Notes under the pieces: model-generated
What the model saw: only the letters and a program-made list of their open reading frames with translations
Told to the model about the DNA's origin: nothing
The model's database searches: none
In this document: piece after piece, positions 24,010-33,257 of the stretch
Position numbering within the stretch: position 1 is the first letter of the stretch
Layout of the letters: each line of letters starts with the position of its first letter
Translations under genes and position numbers: made by a program
Origin: an uncultured Oscillospiraceae bacterium
GTDB lineage: Bacteria; Bacillota; Clostridia; Oscillospirales; Acutalibacteraceae
Direction: 5' to 3'
Assembly: GCA_905193225.1 (NCBI GenBank)
Contig: CAJJNV010000005.1
Coordinates: 21,813-85,812 of the forward strand
Length of the DNA stretch: 64,000 nucleotides

Positions 24010-25566
24010 ATGTCATTCACAACAAACAACTGGATCGTGCTTGTGACAATGCTGGTTTATATGGCCGTTATGATCATAATCGGTTTTGCGGTGTCCAAGC
24101 TTAACAAATCCTCAAGCGACTTCTTCTTAGGAGGAAGAAAGCTCGGCCCGCTGGTAACGGCCATGAGTGCCGAAGCCTCGGATATGAGCGGCTGGCTGCT
24201 TATGGGTATGCCCGGCCTTGCCCTTATGACCGGTGTGCCCGAAGCCTTCTGGACGGCGACGGGGCTTTCGATCGGTACATATCTCAACTGGCTGTTTGTG
24301 GCCAAAAGACTCAGAATATACAGCCACCGCATCGATTCCTACACCATTCCCGACTTTTTCTCCCGCCGTTTCGGCGACGGGAAAAAGGTGCTGACCTGCA
24401 TCTCGGCCATAATCATCGTAATCTTTTTCATCCCATATACCGCATCGGGATTTTGTGCCTGCGGAAAGCTGTTCTCCACCCTTTTCGGAATAGACTATAT
24501 GACCGCCATGATAATCAGCGCCGCCGTAATCATAATTTACTGCACACTGGGCGGATTTTTTGCCGCCTCCTTTACCGATTTCGTACAGAGCATCATTATG
24601 ACGGTTGCTCTGCTTATCGTGCTCGGCCTCGGCGAAGGTCTTATCGGCGGATTCGATAACGTTTTTGCCAATGTTTCCGATCTTCCCGGCTTCCTCGATG
24701 TCTTTAAGGGATACGATGTGGCCAAAGGTACGACCGGCGACTATAACGCCCTGACCGTGGCCTCCACCCTTGCATGGGGACTGGGATATTTCGGTATGCC
24801 CCACATTCTCCTCCGCTTTATGGCTATCGAGGACGAAAAGAAGCTCAAGCTTTCCCGCCGCGTGGCCTCGGTATGGGTGGTCATTGCCATGGGCATTGCC
24901 ATTCTCATCGGTGTAATCGGATATTCTCTTATGATGAAGGGCATCGTTCCCCAGTACGCCGATAACGCCGCCGCCGAAAACGTCGTTGTCGACATTGCAA
25001 AATTCCTCAGTAAATACGGCTTTGTGGCCGCATTTGCCGGCGGAATAATCCTTGCGGGAATACTCGCATCCACCATGTCCACCGCCGATTCTCAGCTGCT
25101 TGCCGCCGCTTCCAGCATTTCCGAAAATCTCGTTCAGGAAAGTTTCGGCGTAAAGCTGTCCACCAAAAAGGCCATCGGCCTTGCCCGTATCGCCGTTGTG
25201 GTCATTTCTGTCATTGCCATCTTCCTTGCCAGAGACCCCGACAGCTCGGTTTTCCGTATCGTTTCCTTTGCATGGGCGGGATTCGGCGCCGCTTTCGGAC
25301 CGGTTGTGCTGTGCGCGCTGTTCTGGAAGAGAGCCAACAAATACGGTGCAATTTCGGGTATGCTTGCCGGAGGCGCAATGGTATTTATCTGGAAGTTCCT
25401 TGTGCGTTCCGCATTTGCCGGAACGGTACTTGACATTTACGAGCTTCTGCCCGCATTTATCGTCGGTCTTGCGGTAATAATAGTCGTCAGCCTGCTCACC
25501 AAGGCCCCCGACAAGGAAATTACCGACAAATTCGACGAGGTCAAGGCCGCCTGCAAAGAGGTCTGA
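24010..25566 (+). CDS. putP: Sodium/proline symporter
   Basis: Sodium-coupled proline uptake protein of the sodium:solute symporter family, an inner-membrane protein with about 13 helices. The 518-aa sequence includes the PutP hallmarks SDFFLGGRKLGPLVTAMSAE, SDMSGWLLMG and, near residue 340, LAGILASTMSTADSQLL. The ATG at 24010 follows AAGGGAG; ten upstream codons in frame are not needed. Proline could serve as a nutrient, osmolyte or Stickland acceptor; the sequence does not tell which. It has its own promoter with a dyad upstream. Confidence 0.92.
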   Translation: MSFTTNNWIVLVTMLVYMAVMIIIGFAVSKLNKSSSDFFLGGRKLGPLVTAMSAEASDMSGWLLMGMPGLALMTGVPEAFWTATGLSIGTYLNWLFVAKRLRIYSHRIDSYTIPDFFSRRFGDGKKVLTCISAIIIVIFFIPYTASGFCACGKLFSTLFGIDYMTAMIISAAVIIIYCTLGGFFAASFTDFVQSIIMTVALLIVLGLGEGLIGGFDNVFANVSDLPGFLDVFKGYDVAKGTTGDYNALTVASTLAWGLGYFGMPHILLRFMAIEDEKKLKLSRRVASVWVVIAMGIAILIGVIGYSLMMKGIVPQYADNAAAENVVVDIAKFLSKYGFVAAFAGGIILAGILASTMSTADSQLLAAASSISENLVQESFGVKLSTKKAIGLARIAVVVISVIAIFLARDPDSSVFRIVSFAWAGFGAAFGPVVLCALFWKRANKYGAISGMLAGGAMVFIWKFLVRSAFAGTVLDIYELLPAFIVGLAVIIVVSLLTKAPDKEITDKFDEVKAACKEV

Positions 25567-25787
25567 TCACGGCTTTTTCAGTCTTTGCGGAATTTTTGCA
25601 GAATTCTTGCGGGCAATGAATGCCGTGCTTTTCGGCGGGTCAGACAGATCCGATCTGCAAAAGGCCGATGCGCGCCATCTGCCCGATGGAAACCGATGCA
25701 CGGGACCTGCCCGATCGGCAGGAAAAAACAGAACACGCGATCGGTATCCGGCTGCACAAAAAGCCGAAAAAAGATTTTTTAAAACCC

Positions 25788-25816
25788 TTGACAAATTATA
25801 AAAAGTGTGATAATAT
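25788..25816 (+). promoter_or_regulatory. Sigma-A promoter of rplJ-rplL
   Basis: TTGACA (25788-25793), 17-bp spacer, TAATAT (25811-25816). It gives rplJL their own start, separate from the nusG-rplKA cluster. The stretch 25567-25787 after putP has GC-rich hairpin-forming sequence but no gene I can support. Confidence 0.85.
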
Positions 25817-25821
25817 ACTAA

Positions 25822-25961
25822 AGCTGTTCTAAAGACAGCGGGTGCTGAATATTCAGCCTAAAGGCTATGCCGCCTGCCGAGGAAAAGCGTTCAAACATTT
25901 TCTATTTGTCTGTTACGCCTTCTTCGCCTTGCGGAGAAGGCTTTTTATATTCGTAACAGGA
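25822..25961 (+). promoter_or_regulatory. Ribosomal protein L10 leader
   Basis: The 5' untranslated region has the expected L10-leader features: paired segments (CTGTTCT...AGACAG, CTGAATATTCAG), GCCTGCCGAGG, and a terminator-type hairpin GCCTTCT...AGAAGGC (25918-25940) followed by five T just before the rplJ ribosome site. L10(L12)4 binding to this leader probably attenuates the operon. Confidence 0.75.
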
Positions 25962-25971
25962 GGTGAATAAT

Positions 25972-26487
25972 ATGCCGAGTGCAGCAATTCTCGAAAAGAA
26001 GAAACAGCTTGTCAGCGAACTGACCGAAAAGCTCAAGGAGGCTTGCGCCGGTGTTATCGTTCAATACGAAGGAATCAGTGTTGAGGACGACACCAAGCTT
26101 CGCCGCGAGCTTCGCGAAGCAGGTGTTGAATACCGCGTTATAAAGAACACCTATCTGCGTTTTGCTCTTGAAGGCGCCGGAATTACCGGACTTGACGATG
26201 TTCTCGAAGGAACAACCGCCATCGCCACCAGCAAGGACGACGAAATCGCCGCCGCCCGCGTACTTTGCAAATACGCCGAAACCAGCGACACCTTTAAGGT
26301 AAAGGCCGGTTTCTCCGAGGGTAAGGCTCTGACCGCCGAGACCGTGACCGAAATGTCCAAGGTTCCCGGAAAAGAGACCCTTTATGCAATGCTGGCCGGA
26401 GAACTCTCCCAGTGCATCGCAGGTCTTGCACGTGCTCTCAACGCCGTTGCAGAGCAGAAGGGTGCAGACGCCCCCGCCGAAGCATAA
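25972..26487 (+). CDS. rplJ: 50S ribosomal protein L10
   Basis: Base of the L7/L12 stalk; recruits L12 dimers and represses its own operon through the leader. The 171-aa protein starts MPSAAILEKKKQLVSELTEK and has the RNA-binding region DTKLRRELREAGVEYRVIKN, with an L12-binding C-terminal helix (SQCIAGLARALNAVAEQ). The ATG at 25972 follows GGAGGTG; a GTG three codons earlier is within the ribosome site. Confidence 0.96.
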   Translation: MPSAAILEKKKQLVSELTEKLKEACAGVIVQYEGISVEDDTKLRRELREAGVEYRVIKNTYLRFALEGAGITGLDDVLEGTTAIATSKDDEIAAARVLCKYAETSDTFKVKAGFSEGKALTAETVTEMSKVPGKETLYAMLAGELSQCIAGLARALNAVAEQKGADAPAEA

Positions 26488-26541
26488 TTTTTGCTTCATA
26501 AACATTTTATTTTTAAAAAAACTTTTTTGGAGGTATTATAA

Positions 26542-26913
26542 ATGTCTGAGAAAATCACAAGCATCATTGATGCAGTTAAAGAACTCACAGTTCTCGAACT
26601 TAACGAACTTGTAAAAGCCATCGAAGAGGAGTTTGGCGTTTCCGCTGCTGCTCCCGTAGCTGTTGCTGCTGCCGCTCCCGGCGCTGCTGCCGCTGAAGAG
26701 AAGTCTGAATTCGACGTTGTTCTTGCCGAGGTCGGCGCAGAGAAGATCAAGGTCATCAAGGCTGTCCGCGAGATCACCGGACTTGGTCTCGGCGATGCCA
26801 AGGCTCTTGTTGACGGCGCTCCCAAGACTGTTAAGGAAGCAGTTGCTAAGGACGAGGCCGAAGAGATGAAGAAGAAACTTGAGGATGTCGGCGCAAAGGT
26901 CGAACTCAAATAA
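26542..26913 (+). CDS. rplL: 50S ribosomal protein L7/L12
   Basis: Stalk protein that recruits translation GTPases. The 123-aa protein has the dimerising N-terminus (ITSIIDAVKELTVLELNELV), an alanine-rich hinge at about 36-55, and the globular C-terminal domain with IKVIKAVREITGLGLGDAK. GGAGG precedes the ATG. It ends the rplJL transcript, followed by a strong terminator. Confidence 0.97.
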   Translation: MSEKITSIIDAVKELTVLELNELVKAIEEEFGVSAAAPVAVAAAAPGAAAAEEKSEFDVVLAEVGAEKIKVIKAVREITGLGLGDAKALVDGAPKTVKEAVAKDEAEEMKKKLEDVGAKVELK

Positions 26914-26931
26914 GTTTGTCTTTACCTTTAC

Positions 26932-26975
26932 AGCCGAAGCGGGATGTTTAAAGATTTCTCGCTTCGGCTTTCTTG
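26932..26975 (+). terminator. Terminator after rplL
   Basis: AGCCGAAGCG (26932-26941) pairs with CGCTTCGGCT (26960-26969), followed by TTCTTGTTT. Confidence 0.85.
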
Positions 26976-27030
26976 TTTGTAGGGGGACGGCATTTGAGTT
27001 TTCCTCATTTTTCTTGTGAAGGTGAAAAGA

Positions 27031-27786
27031 ATGATAAAAAAATTCTTTAAATTCATAGCTTTTATTTTGTGCATATGTATTTGCGCCGTGGCGGTGGCCA
27101 ATTGCTCGGTGGTCTTTTCAAAATACCAAAAGCAAACGGTGGACAGCATAGACGGAAAATATGATTGTATAATCATTTTAGGAGCAAGCGTGCTTTCGGA
27201 CGGAACACCCTGCCAGATGCTTGCCGATCGGCTGGATACCGGCATCGCGCTTTATAAAAAGGGAGTTTCGGAAAAAATTCTGCTCAGCGGATACACCTCC
27301 ACCGAGGATATATATGATGAAATAAAGGCCATGAAAAAATATTGCCTTGATCGGGATGTACCTGAAAGCGCCATTTTCTCCGATGGATACGGTCTTTCCA
27401 CATATGACAGCGTGGTCAGAGCCAAGCGGGTATATTGTGCAAATTCCGCCGTCATCGTCACACAGAAGTATCATCTCGACCGAGCCCTTTATGTGGCGGG
27501 ATACAAGGGTCTTGATGCCGTGGGAGTGGCCTGCGACAAGGGAAACGGCGGCTATACCGACATTCTCAACAACCAGGTCAGGGAGATGCTCGCAAGAACA
27601 AAGGCGTTTTTCTATTGTCTTTTGAACGTCCAGCCGAAAAATCTCGGTGAGGCGCAAAACATAAACGGAAGCCCGGTCGGTTCTTCCGATGCTGCGGGTT
27701 CGGATGGATCCGAGATATATTCGGAAGTGTCCGATAATACCGATGCCGCCGATCTGTCGGCAGAAAAGGCACCGTCGGCCGAGTAA
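27031..27786 (+). CDS. SanA/YdcF-like DUF218 membrane protein
   Basis: A 251-aa protein with an N-terminal membrane anchor (about 7-28) and an extracytoplasmic DUF218 domain: YDCIIILGASVLSDG, LADRLDTGIALYKKG, ILLSG, and later SAVIVTQKYHLDRALYVA with the conserved His-Arg. Members include E. coli SanA, linked to envelope permeability, and YdcF; the reaction is not established. The tail after about 215 is polar and probably disordered. GAAGGTG precedes the ATG at 27031. A bidirectional terminator follows. Confidence 0.85.
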   Translation: MIKKFFKFIAFILCICICAVAVANCSVVFSKYQKQTVDSIDGKYDCIIILGASVLSDGTPCQMLADRLDTGIALYKKGVSEKILLSGYTSTEDIYDEIKAMKKYCLDRDVPESAIFSDGYGLSTYDSVVRAKRVYCANSAVIVTQKYHLDRALYVAGYKGLDAVGVACDKGNGGYTDILNNQVREMLARTKAFFYCLLNVQPKNLGEAQNINGSPVGSSDAAGSDGSEIYSEVSDNTDAADLSAEKAPSAE

Positions 27787-27896
27787 CGGGGCGTTGCCGA
27801 TCGGTTCGCTCATATATCCGTTATCCGCATACCCACACATTCTCATAACCCTAATAACCCCACAGCCCGACGGAACTTTATAATAATAAAAAAACG

Positions 27897-27938
27897 ACCC
27901 GCCTGCAGGCCTTTTAAAGCTTGCAGGTGGGTTTTGTT
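27897..27938. terminator. Bidirectional terminator
   Basis: ACCCGCCTGCA (27897-27907) pairs with TGCAGGTGGGT (27922-27932), with a T-rich run on the right and an A run at 27888-27894 on the left. It serves the convergent SanA-like and P-loop genes. Confidence 0.8.
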
Positions 27939-28035
27939 TCCTCATCAAGAGATGAGTAATGCTTTTTTGTCTCCGGCTCAGATTATCTGAATCGGGAAGT
28001 CTCTGACGGAGCCTTTTAAATTAAAACCGCCTTAA

Positions 28036-28452
28036 TCAGATGGTCTCGGCAACGTGGTGGATTCCCTCGGGAAGGTCGGCCTCGTCGCAGGAAATGGTCA
28101 GCAGCATATTGACGTTTTCTTCTTCCACAACGGCAGACAGCCTGTCGAGGAAGTGGACAAGGTTTTCGTAATCCTTGCCGCCCATTTTAAGGGTGCCGTC
28201 AACGAAAACATCGGTGATGTCGTGGTCGCCGGCGAGAACGCCCGAAATAAAGCTGTAAAGCTCGTCATAGTTGGAAATTCCGTAATGCTCACCGTCGATG
28301 AGGCGGGCGCGATGGGTAATATCATAGGTAAGCTTCATACCCTTCTCGATGCACACAACATTGCCGTTGCTTTCTTCTGCACGGGCGTTGATGGAATCGA
28401 TAAGTCTCTTGGTCTTTCCGCTTCCTTTGTTTCCTACAATAATCTTGATCAT
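28036..28452 (-). CDS. Small P-loop NTPase-like protein
   Basis: A 138-aa protein with a Walker A motif GNKGSGKT (residues 7-14) and a possible Walker B strand ending VFVDG. It belongs to a family of short clostridial proteins, often labelled PilT-like in databases though too small for a pilus motor. Conserved stretches include VVCIEKGMKLTYDI and YGISNYDELY. The function is unknown. It starts 28 bp after pgi and is probably in its transcript. Confidence 0.8.
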   Translation of the reverse strand: MIKIIVGNKGSGKTKRLIDSINARAEESNGNVVCIEKGMKLTYDITHRARLIDGEHYGISNYDELYSFISGVLAGDHDITDVFVDGTLKMGGKDYENLVHFLDRLSAVVEEENVNMLLTISCDEADLPEGIHHVAETI

Positions 28453-28480
28453 TTGAAAAACTCCTTTTTAATGTATTGTG

Positions 28481-29821
28481 TTATTTGGAAATGCGTTTTT
28501 CGAGGGCTTCTTTTTGATCCTCGTAGCCGGGCTTGCCCAGCAGCGCAAACATATTCTTTTTATAGCTTTCAACTCCCGGCTGGTTAAAGGGATTGACCCC
28601 CAAAAGATAACCGGAAATGGCACAGGCCTTTTCAAAGAAGTATACCATATAGCCAAACTCGTATTCGTCGGCACGGGGCAGCTCGAGCACGATGTTGGGC
28701 ACGCCGCCGTCGTTGTGGGCGAGAATGGTGCCTTCAAAAGCCTTGCGGTTGACAAAGGACATCTTCTTTCCGGCCAGGAAATTGAGACCGTCGCCGTCGT
28801 CCTCCTGACGTTTTATTTCCACGTCAAGCTGGGGATTATCTATCCACACAACCGTTTCGAAGATGCTTCTGACACCGTCCTGAATGTACTGCCCGAGAGA
28901 GTGAAGATCGGTGGAGAAAATGGCGCTTGCGGGGAAAAGTCCCTTATTGTCCTTGCCTTCGCTTTCTCCGTAAAGCTGCTTGAACCACTCGGCCATCATG
29001 GTCATTCTCGGCTCGTATGCCGTCAGCATTTCGATGCCCTTGCCCTTGCGGAGCAGAATGTTGCGAAGTGCCGCGTATTTATAGCAGTCGTTATTATTGA
29101 GATCGGGATCCTTAAAGGCCTCTCTTGCGTCCTTTGCACCCTTCATCATAGCGTCGATGTCGGCACCCGAAACGGCGATGGGGAGAAGGCCTACGGCGGT
29201 CAGTACCGAGTATCTTCCGCCAACGTCGTCGGGAACGACAAAGGTTTCGTAGCCTTCGCTGTCGGCCAGAGCCTTGAGGGTTCCTCTTGCCTTGTCGGTG
29301 GTGCAGAAAATGCGTTCCTTGGCGCCTTCTTTGCCGTATCTCTCCTCAAGAAGGGATTTGAAAATGCGGAAGGCGATGGCCGGCTCGGTGGTGGTGCCAG
29401 ATTTTGAAATGACATTTACGCAAACGTCCCTGCCTTCGCATATGGACAGTGTCTCGGCAAGGGCGGTGGAGCTTATGGAGTTGCCCAAAAAGTAAATGTC
29501 GGGAGTGTCTTTTTTAAGGTTGTTGTAAAGGGGAGATTTGATGAATTCAATCGCGGCGCGGGCGCCGAGATAAGAGCCGCCGATGCCTATGACAATGAGA
29601 ACGTCACAGCTGTTTTTGATTTTTTCCGCCGCTTTTTTGATGCGGAAAAACTCCTCTTTGTCATAGTTTTCGGGAAGATCGAGCCAACCGATGAAATCGT
29701 TTCCTGCGCCGGTTCCCGAGCTTAAAAGCTCATGGGCTGCGGCCACCTGAGGAGCTATACAGTCCAGCTCGTGCCCGTGAATAAAGTCGCGGGTGTATTT
29801 GTCCAGTAGTTTAAGTGCCAT
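28481..29821 (-). CDS. pgi: Glucose-6-phosphate isomerase
   Basis: Interconverts glucose-6-phosphate and fructose-6-phosphate in glycolysis. The 446-aa protein has the family motifs VIGIGGSYLGARAAIEF, VNVISKSGTTTEPAIAF, VGGRYSVLTAVGLLPI and, near the C-terminus, GVESYKKNMFALLGK. AAGGGAG precedes the ATG at 29821; an upstream in-frame extension of 48 codons has no family similarity. It is the short bacterial form typical of Firmicutes. Confidence 0.96.
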   Translation of the reverse strand: MALKLLDKYTRDFIHGHELDCIAPQVAAAHELLSSGTGAGNDFIGWLDLPENYDKEEFFRIKKAAEKIKNSCDVLIVIGIGGSYLGARAAIEFIKSPLYNNLKKDTPDIYFLGNSISSTALAETLSICEGRDVCVNVISKSGTTTEPAIAFRIFKSLLEERYGKEGAKERIFCTTDKARGTLKALADSEGYETFVVPDDVGGRYSVLTAVGLLPIAVSGADIDAMMKGAKDAREAFKDPDLNNNDCYKYAALRNILLRKGKGIEMLTAYEPRMTMMAEWFKQLYGESEGKDNKGLFPASAIFSTDLHSLGQYIQDGVRSIFETVVWIDNPQLDVEIKRQEDDGDGLNFLAGKKMSFVNRKAFEGTILAHNDGGVPNIVLELPRADEYEFGYMVYFFEKACAISGYLLGVNPFNQPGVESYKKNMFALLGKPGYEDQKEALEKRISK

Positions 29822-30095
29822 AAAATTCTCCCTTTCCTGACCAATGTATTGTTTGTCTGCGGTTTTTTCCGTTAAAGAGGAAAAACCGCCGCCTTGCTTG
29901 GTGCCTTGGCCGTGTGGTCGTCTTAGCTGCTTTAGCTGTCTTTTGCCCTTTTGGCGAAGGTACATGTAAATCTGCTGCCGATACCCTTCTGCCCGTTAAG
30001 GAACGGGGCAGTGCATCGGAACGATAAGCCGGTCACAATACAATATGGCTGACCAAAGGTTAGTACAATCGGTATATTTCCCTTCGGTTTTGTTA

Positions 30096-30156
30096 ATTAT
30101 ATACGATTTAGCGGCTTTTTTCAATAGCAGTTTAGTGAATTTTTTAAAAAATTCAC
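30096..30156 (-). promoter_or_regulatory. pgi promoter with upstream perfect palindrome
   Basis: Minus strand TTGAAA (30124-30119), 17-bp spacer, TATAAT (30101-30096), giving a leader near 270 nt. Just upstream, 30135-30156 is a perfect 22-bp palindrome with arms GTGAATTTTTT and AAAAAATTCAC. The remaining gap, 30157-30369, has no gene I can support. Confidence 0.7.
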
Positions 30157-30369
30157 ATTTAGTTTAATGCAGACGGCCGATACCTTGCCGCTTTGGTCGG
30201 CCGCGCTGCAAATTAAGTCGGTTCGACCCTCTTTTATTTTATCCGACAGCCACGGAAAACCCGCTGCCATTAAGGTCCTGCCTGATATCTGTGTGGGACG
30301 AAACCTGCCGATATCAATGCTTTGCTTGATATTCGTTGGTTTAATATTTCCGGGAGAAAAGGTGCGATA

Positions 30370-32637
30370 TCAGGATTTTATAACATCTTCGGGAGCGTAA
30401 CCCACCGCTATCAAAAGGGCCGAAAGAGCATCGGAAATATCCACGACTTTGTCGCCGTTAAAATCGGCAAGGGCAAGCTGCTGCTCGTTAAACTCTCTTG
30501 AGCCGACAAAGTGCTGAAGAATGTGCAGTGCATCGGTGGTGGTTACCTTGCCGTCGCCGTCAACATCGCCCATAACACCGGTTTTTTGTTCAAATTCGCC
30601 GGTAACGACTACCATGGCATCGGGGCAGGTGATAAAGTATCCCTGTTCGTCCTTTTGCACTTCAACCGTCTCGCCCTTTACGGTTTTGGCCGAAATTGTA
30701 CCTTCCTTAAGGGTATAGCCTTCGGCGGCAGAGGGGGTGATGTAGGTCTTTGTGCCGGCCTCGTTGTAATCGGCCGAAAATTCAAAGCTGCCGTTTTCGG
30801 TTAAGGGGCTTGAGAATATCTCGTGCTGCTTTGTGTTCCAGCCGAGAATGCCCGAAAGGGTGGATTCAAATCTCTGAGCGCCTTCGATGTGGGCGGTCAT
30901 GGAAGGATGGCCCGACGCGCCCGAGCGGGGAGAAAGGCCTATTGTGAAGGAATAGACGTTTGTATCTCCCTCGGCCTTTATGCGGTTGATGGCTTCGGTG
31001 GCTCTGCCTCCGCTGACAAGTATGGCCGAATCGGGATTGACCGAACGAACCTGACGGATGAAATTTGCCATTCCGTCGGTAAATTCGGCGTCGGTGGGCT
31101 GGATCCTGCCGTAGTCGTTGCCGCCCAGGGAGATAAACACTGCGTCGGCGGGATTGGATGCAAAGTCGTAGCGATATTTATCGCCTACCGACCAGTTGTC
31201 GGTGAAGAAATAATTGTCGGTGTAATAGCCTTCATTGGCCTTGGGGGATTTGAGCAGGCAAACGCCGCTCTTGGCGGTTACGCTGACCGCTGCGCCGAAA
31301 TGATCGGCCGCTCTTGCTGCATAGCTGAGGGTAGTATCCTGGGTCTCGGGATCCCAGGGAAGGTTTGTTCCGATGGAAAGATTGCCGAATGCGGCAGCAT
31401 CGCTGTCGCCGATAACCTCTATTCTGCGGGTGTTTTCTTTGGGAGGAGCAAGGAATTTTCCATCGGTCGAAAGGTTGGTCAAAAGGCCGTTGCTGGTTCT
31501 TCCGCCGCCCTCGCCGCGTTTTAAAACGGTGACGGTGTGTATGCCTTCGGTAAGGCCGGTTATAACGCCCTCATCCTTGCCGCAGAGGGTGATTTTGTTG
31601 ACCGAGCCGCGGTTTATGGTGAAGTAAGGAGTGGTTTCGTTGTATTTGTCGCGGCACTCGGGGAAGGAAAGGGAGGTGTCGAAATCATAGCAGTAATCGT
31701 CGGTGTCGACGTATACATTATAATGGGAGTTGCCGCCGTCGGTCGCCATCGCACCGATAAAGGAAAAGTCGCCGGTAAGGGTGGTGCCGTAGAATCTGAC
31801 TGTAAATCCGCAGGCGCCGTATCCCATTCTCAGACCGTTTTCGTCATAAAAGGCTCGGCCTCTGACGAGAATGTCCTTTGAGGATATGTTGTTTGCCGCA
31901 AGCTGTTTGTCCTGCTCGGCAAGATTCTTATATTTGTTCATAAGGGCGGTAAGCTCCTTTGCAGCGTTTTCAAGGCCGTGCTGAGTGGCGACCTGCTCGG
32001 TTTTGAAAAATTCAAAACGGGAAGCGTCGCTTTCGCTCATATCGGCCGTATCAAATGCGGCAGCCTTTTCAAAAATGTCTTTAAAGGCATCGGAATCGGT
32101 GATTCTATTGTATTTAACAAAGCAAAAATCATCGAGCATAATCGAAACGGGGGTTTCGTCAACCGAGGAAATTTCAAAGTGAATTTCCGAAACGGTGCCG
32201 TTGAGATCGCCCAGCAGCATGGTGTTGATGCAGTTCCAGCCGGAAACGAGAGTGGTTTTTTCCGAGGGTTTAACCGTCTTTTTAATGCCGTTTATTACGA
32301 CGGTCATTGAGCAGGAAGAAAGGTCGAGCTTTTCGGGCTGCTCGGTGTAGAGATAGTATTCGGCATATTTCGGCAAATTGCCCGAAAGAGCGGTCTGAAC
32401 GTTCATATCGGTTCTTGAAATGCTGATTTTCGTGCCGTATGCCTTGAAAGCAGATAATCCTTCATGGGAATTTATACTGTCAAAACCGACTCCGCCGGTA
32501 ATGCTTTCGCAAAAGTCAAAGCTTTCGACCGGGGAAGATATGGCATCGGCTGCTTCTCCCGTGTCGTCGGCAAAGGCCGCCGGCAGGCAGGAAAGCACCA
32601 AAAGCAGCGATAAAAACAAACAGGTCAGTTTTTTCAT
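30370..32637 (-). CDS. Secreted CE2-like esterase with C-terminal dockerin
   Basis: Secreted SGNH-type esterase resembling carbohydrate esterase family 2 (acetylxylan esterases). The 755-aa protein has a signal peptide (1-23), an N-terminal beta-rich region of unclear family (30-180), a CE2-type beta domain (about 258-395, with GRAFYDENGLRMGYGACGF), the SGNH domain with GDS at 410-412 (nucleophile S412), GGND at 505-508 and GHP at 576-578 (catalytic His), and a two-repeat dockerin (about 690-748: GDVDGDGKVTTTDALHIL and ADFNGDKVVDISDALSAL). The dockerin implies docking to a cohesin scaffold, so it probably acts on plant polysaccharide esters. Its promoter is at 32676-32705. Confidence 0.85.
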   Translation of the reverse strand: MKKLTCLFLSLLLVLSCLPAAFADDTGEAADAISSPVESFDFCESITGGVGFDSINSHEGLSAFKAYGTKISISRTDMNVQTALSGNLPKYAEYYLYTEQPEKLDLSSCSMTVVINGIKKTVKPSEKTTLVSGWNCINTMLLGDLNGTVSEIHFEISSVDETPVSIMLDDFCFVKYNRITDSDAFKDIFEKAAAFDTADMSESDASRFEFFKTEQVATQHGLENAAKELTALMNKYKNLAEQDKQLAANNISSKDILVRGRAFYDENGLRMGYGACGFTVRFYGTTLTGDFSFIGAMATDGGNSHYNVYVDTDDYCYDFDTSLSFPECRDKYNETTPYFTINRGSVNKITLCGKDEGVITGLTEGIHTVTVLKRGEGGGRTSNGLLTNLSTDGKFLAPPKENTRRIEVIGDSDAAAFGNLSIGTNLPWDPETQDTTLSYAARAADHFGAAVSVTAKSGVCLLKSPKANEGYYTDNYFFTDNWSVGDKYRYDFASNPADAVFISLGGNDYGRIQPTDAEFTDGMANFIRQVRSVNPDSAILVSGGRATEAINRIKAEGDTNVYSFTIGLSPRSGASGHPSMTAHIEGAQRFESTLSGILGWNTKQHEIFSSPLTENGSFEFSADYNEAGTKTYITPSAAEGYTLKEGTISAKTVKGETVEVQKDEQGYFITCPDAMVVVTGEFEQKTGVMGDVDGDGKVTTTDALHILQHFVGSREFNEQQLALADFNGDKVVDISDALSALLIAVGYAPEDVIKS

Positions 32638-32675
32638 TTTTCATCCGCCTTTTCTAAGAAATTTTAGTTACATCA

Positions 32676-32705
32676 ATTATACAATGACCGCGGTGGTTTT
32701 GTCAA
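32676..32705 (-). promoter_or_regulatory. Sigma-A promoter of dockerin esterase
   Basis: Minus strand TTGACA (32705-32700), 18-bp spacer, TATAAT (32681-32676), about 38 bp before the esterase start. Confidence 0.75.
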
Positions 32706-32960
32706 CTTTTTAAAATGGGATAAAAGGGCGCAAAGGGACGCCTTTTGGGCGAAAAGGAGAAGCGGCAGGCCGCAAATGCCTAAACGAGGTGCCGCTTTCG
32801 GTAAAAGAATGGGCAAAGCCGATTATAAAGGGTCTGCAAGATCCCGCAAAAAGGCAGGTGAAGAGCGGAAAAAAAGGTGGGCGAAAAGCCCGCAAAAGGC
32901 AGGAAAAAGGGCAGAACCGAGAAATTTATGAAAAAATTATGATTTAATTGTAAAAATATC

Positions 32961-32989
32961 TTGACAAATCAAACTTTTTGGAATATATT
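32961..32989 (+). promoter_or_regulatory. Sigma-A promoter of the lysine-riboswitch transcript
   Basis: TTGACA (32961-32966), 17-bp spacer, TATATT (32984-32989). The aptamer begins about 17 bp downstream, as expected for a riboswitch leader. The stretch 32706-32960 has no gene I can support. Confidence 0.85.
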
Positions 32990-33005
32990 CATATTATCAA
33001 TATTT

Positions 33006-33164
33006 GATAGAGGTGCGGAGTTTATCAGTACCGGCCGACGATAAAGCAGGGGCTTTGTCGGTTGCCAAAGGAAATTCCGCCGAAACGGTCTGTCACCCCG
33101 AAGGGCAGGGCGTTGGGTTGATGCAGAATATGTATCGGACTGTCACTTTCCGTGGAGCGCTATC
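33006..33164 (+). promoter_or_regulatory. Lysine riboswitch (L box)
   Basis: The leader has the L-box landmarks in order: GATAGAGGTGCGG at the 5' end, CAGTA, GCCGAAACGGTC, CCCCGAAGGG, GTTGGG, ACTGTCAC and GTGGAGCGCTATC at the 3' end. GATAG (33006-33010) pairs with CTATC (33160-33164) to close P1. An imperfect hairpin with a T run at about 33212-33242, just before the ribosome site, is the likely expression platform, giving transcription termination when lysine is abundant. Confidence 0.9.
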
Positions 33165-33211
33165 ACCCATATTTAAAATACCGATGTTAAAAGTCGTTTA
33201 AGTGTGTTGTG

Positions 33212-33242
33212 TGGTCGTGTTTCGCGATTGCACATTTTTTAT
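33212..33242 (+). terminator. Riboswitch expression-platform terminator
   Basis: GTG-TGG-TCG and CGCGA-TT-GCAC form an imperfect stem followed by six T, ending a few bases before the transporter's ribosome site. Confidence 0.55.
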
Positions 33243-33257
33243 TATGGAGGAATGACA

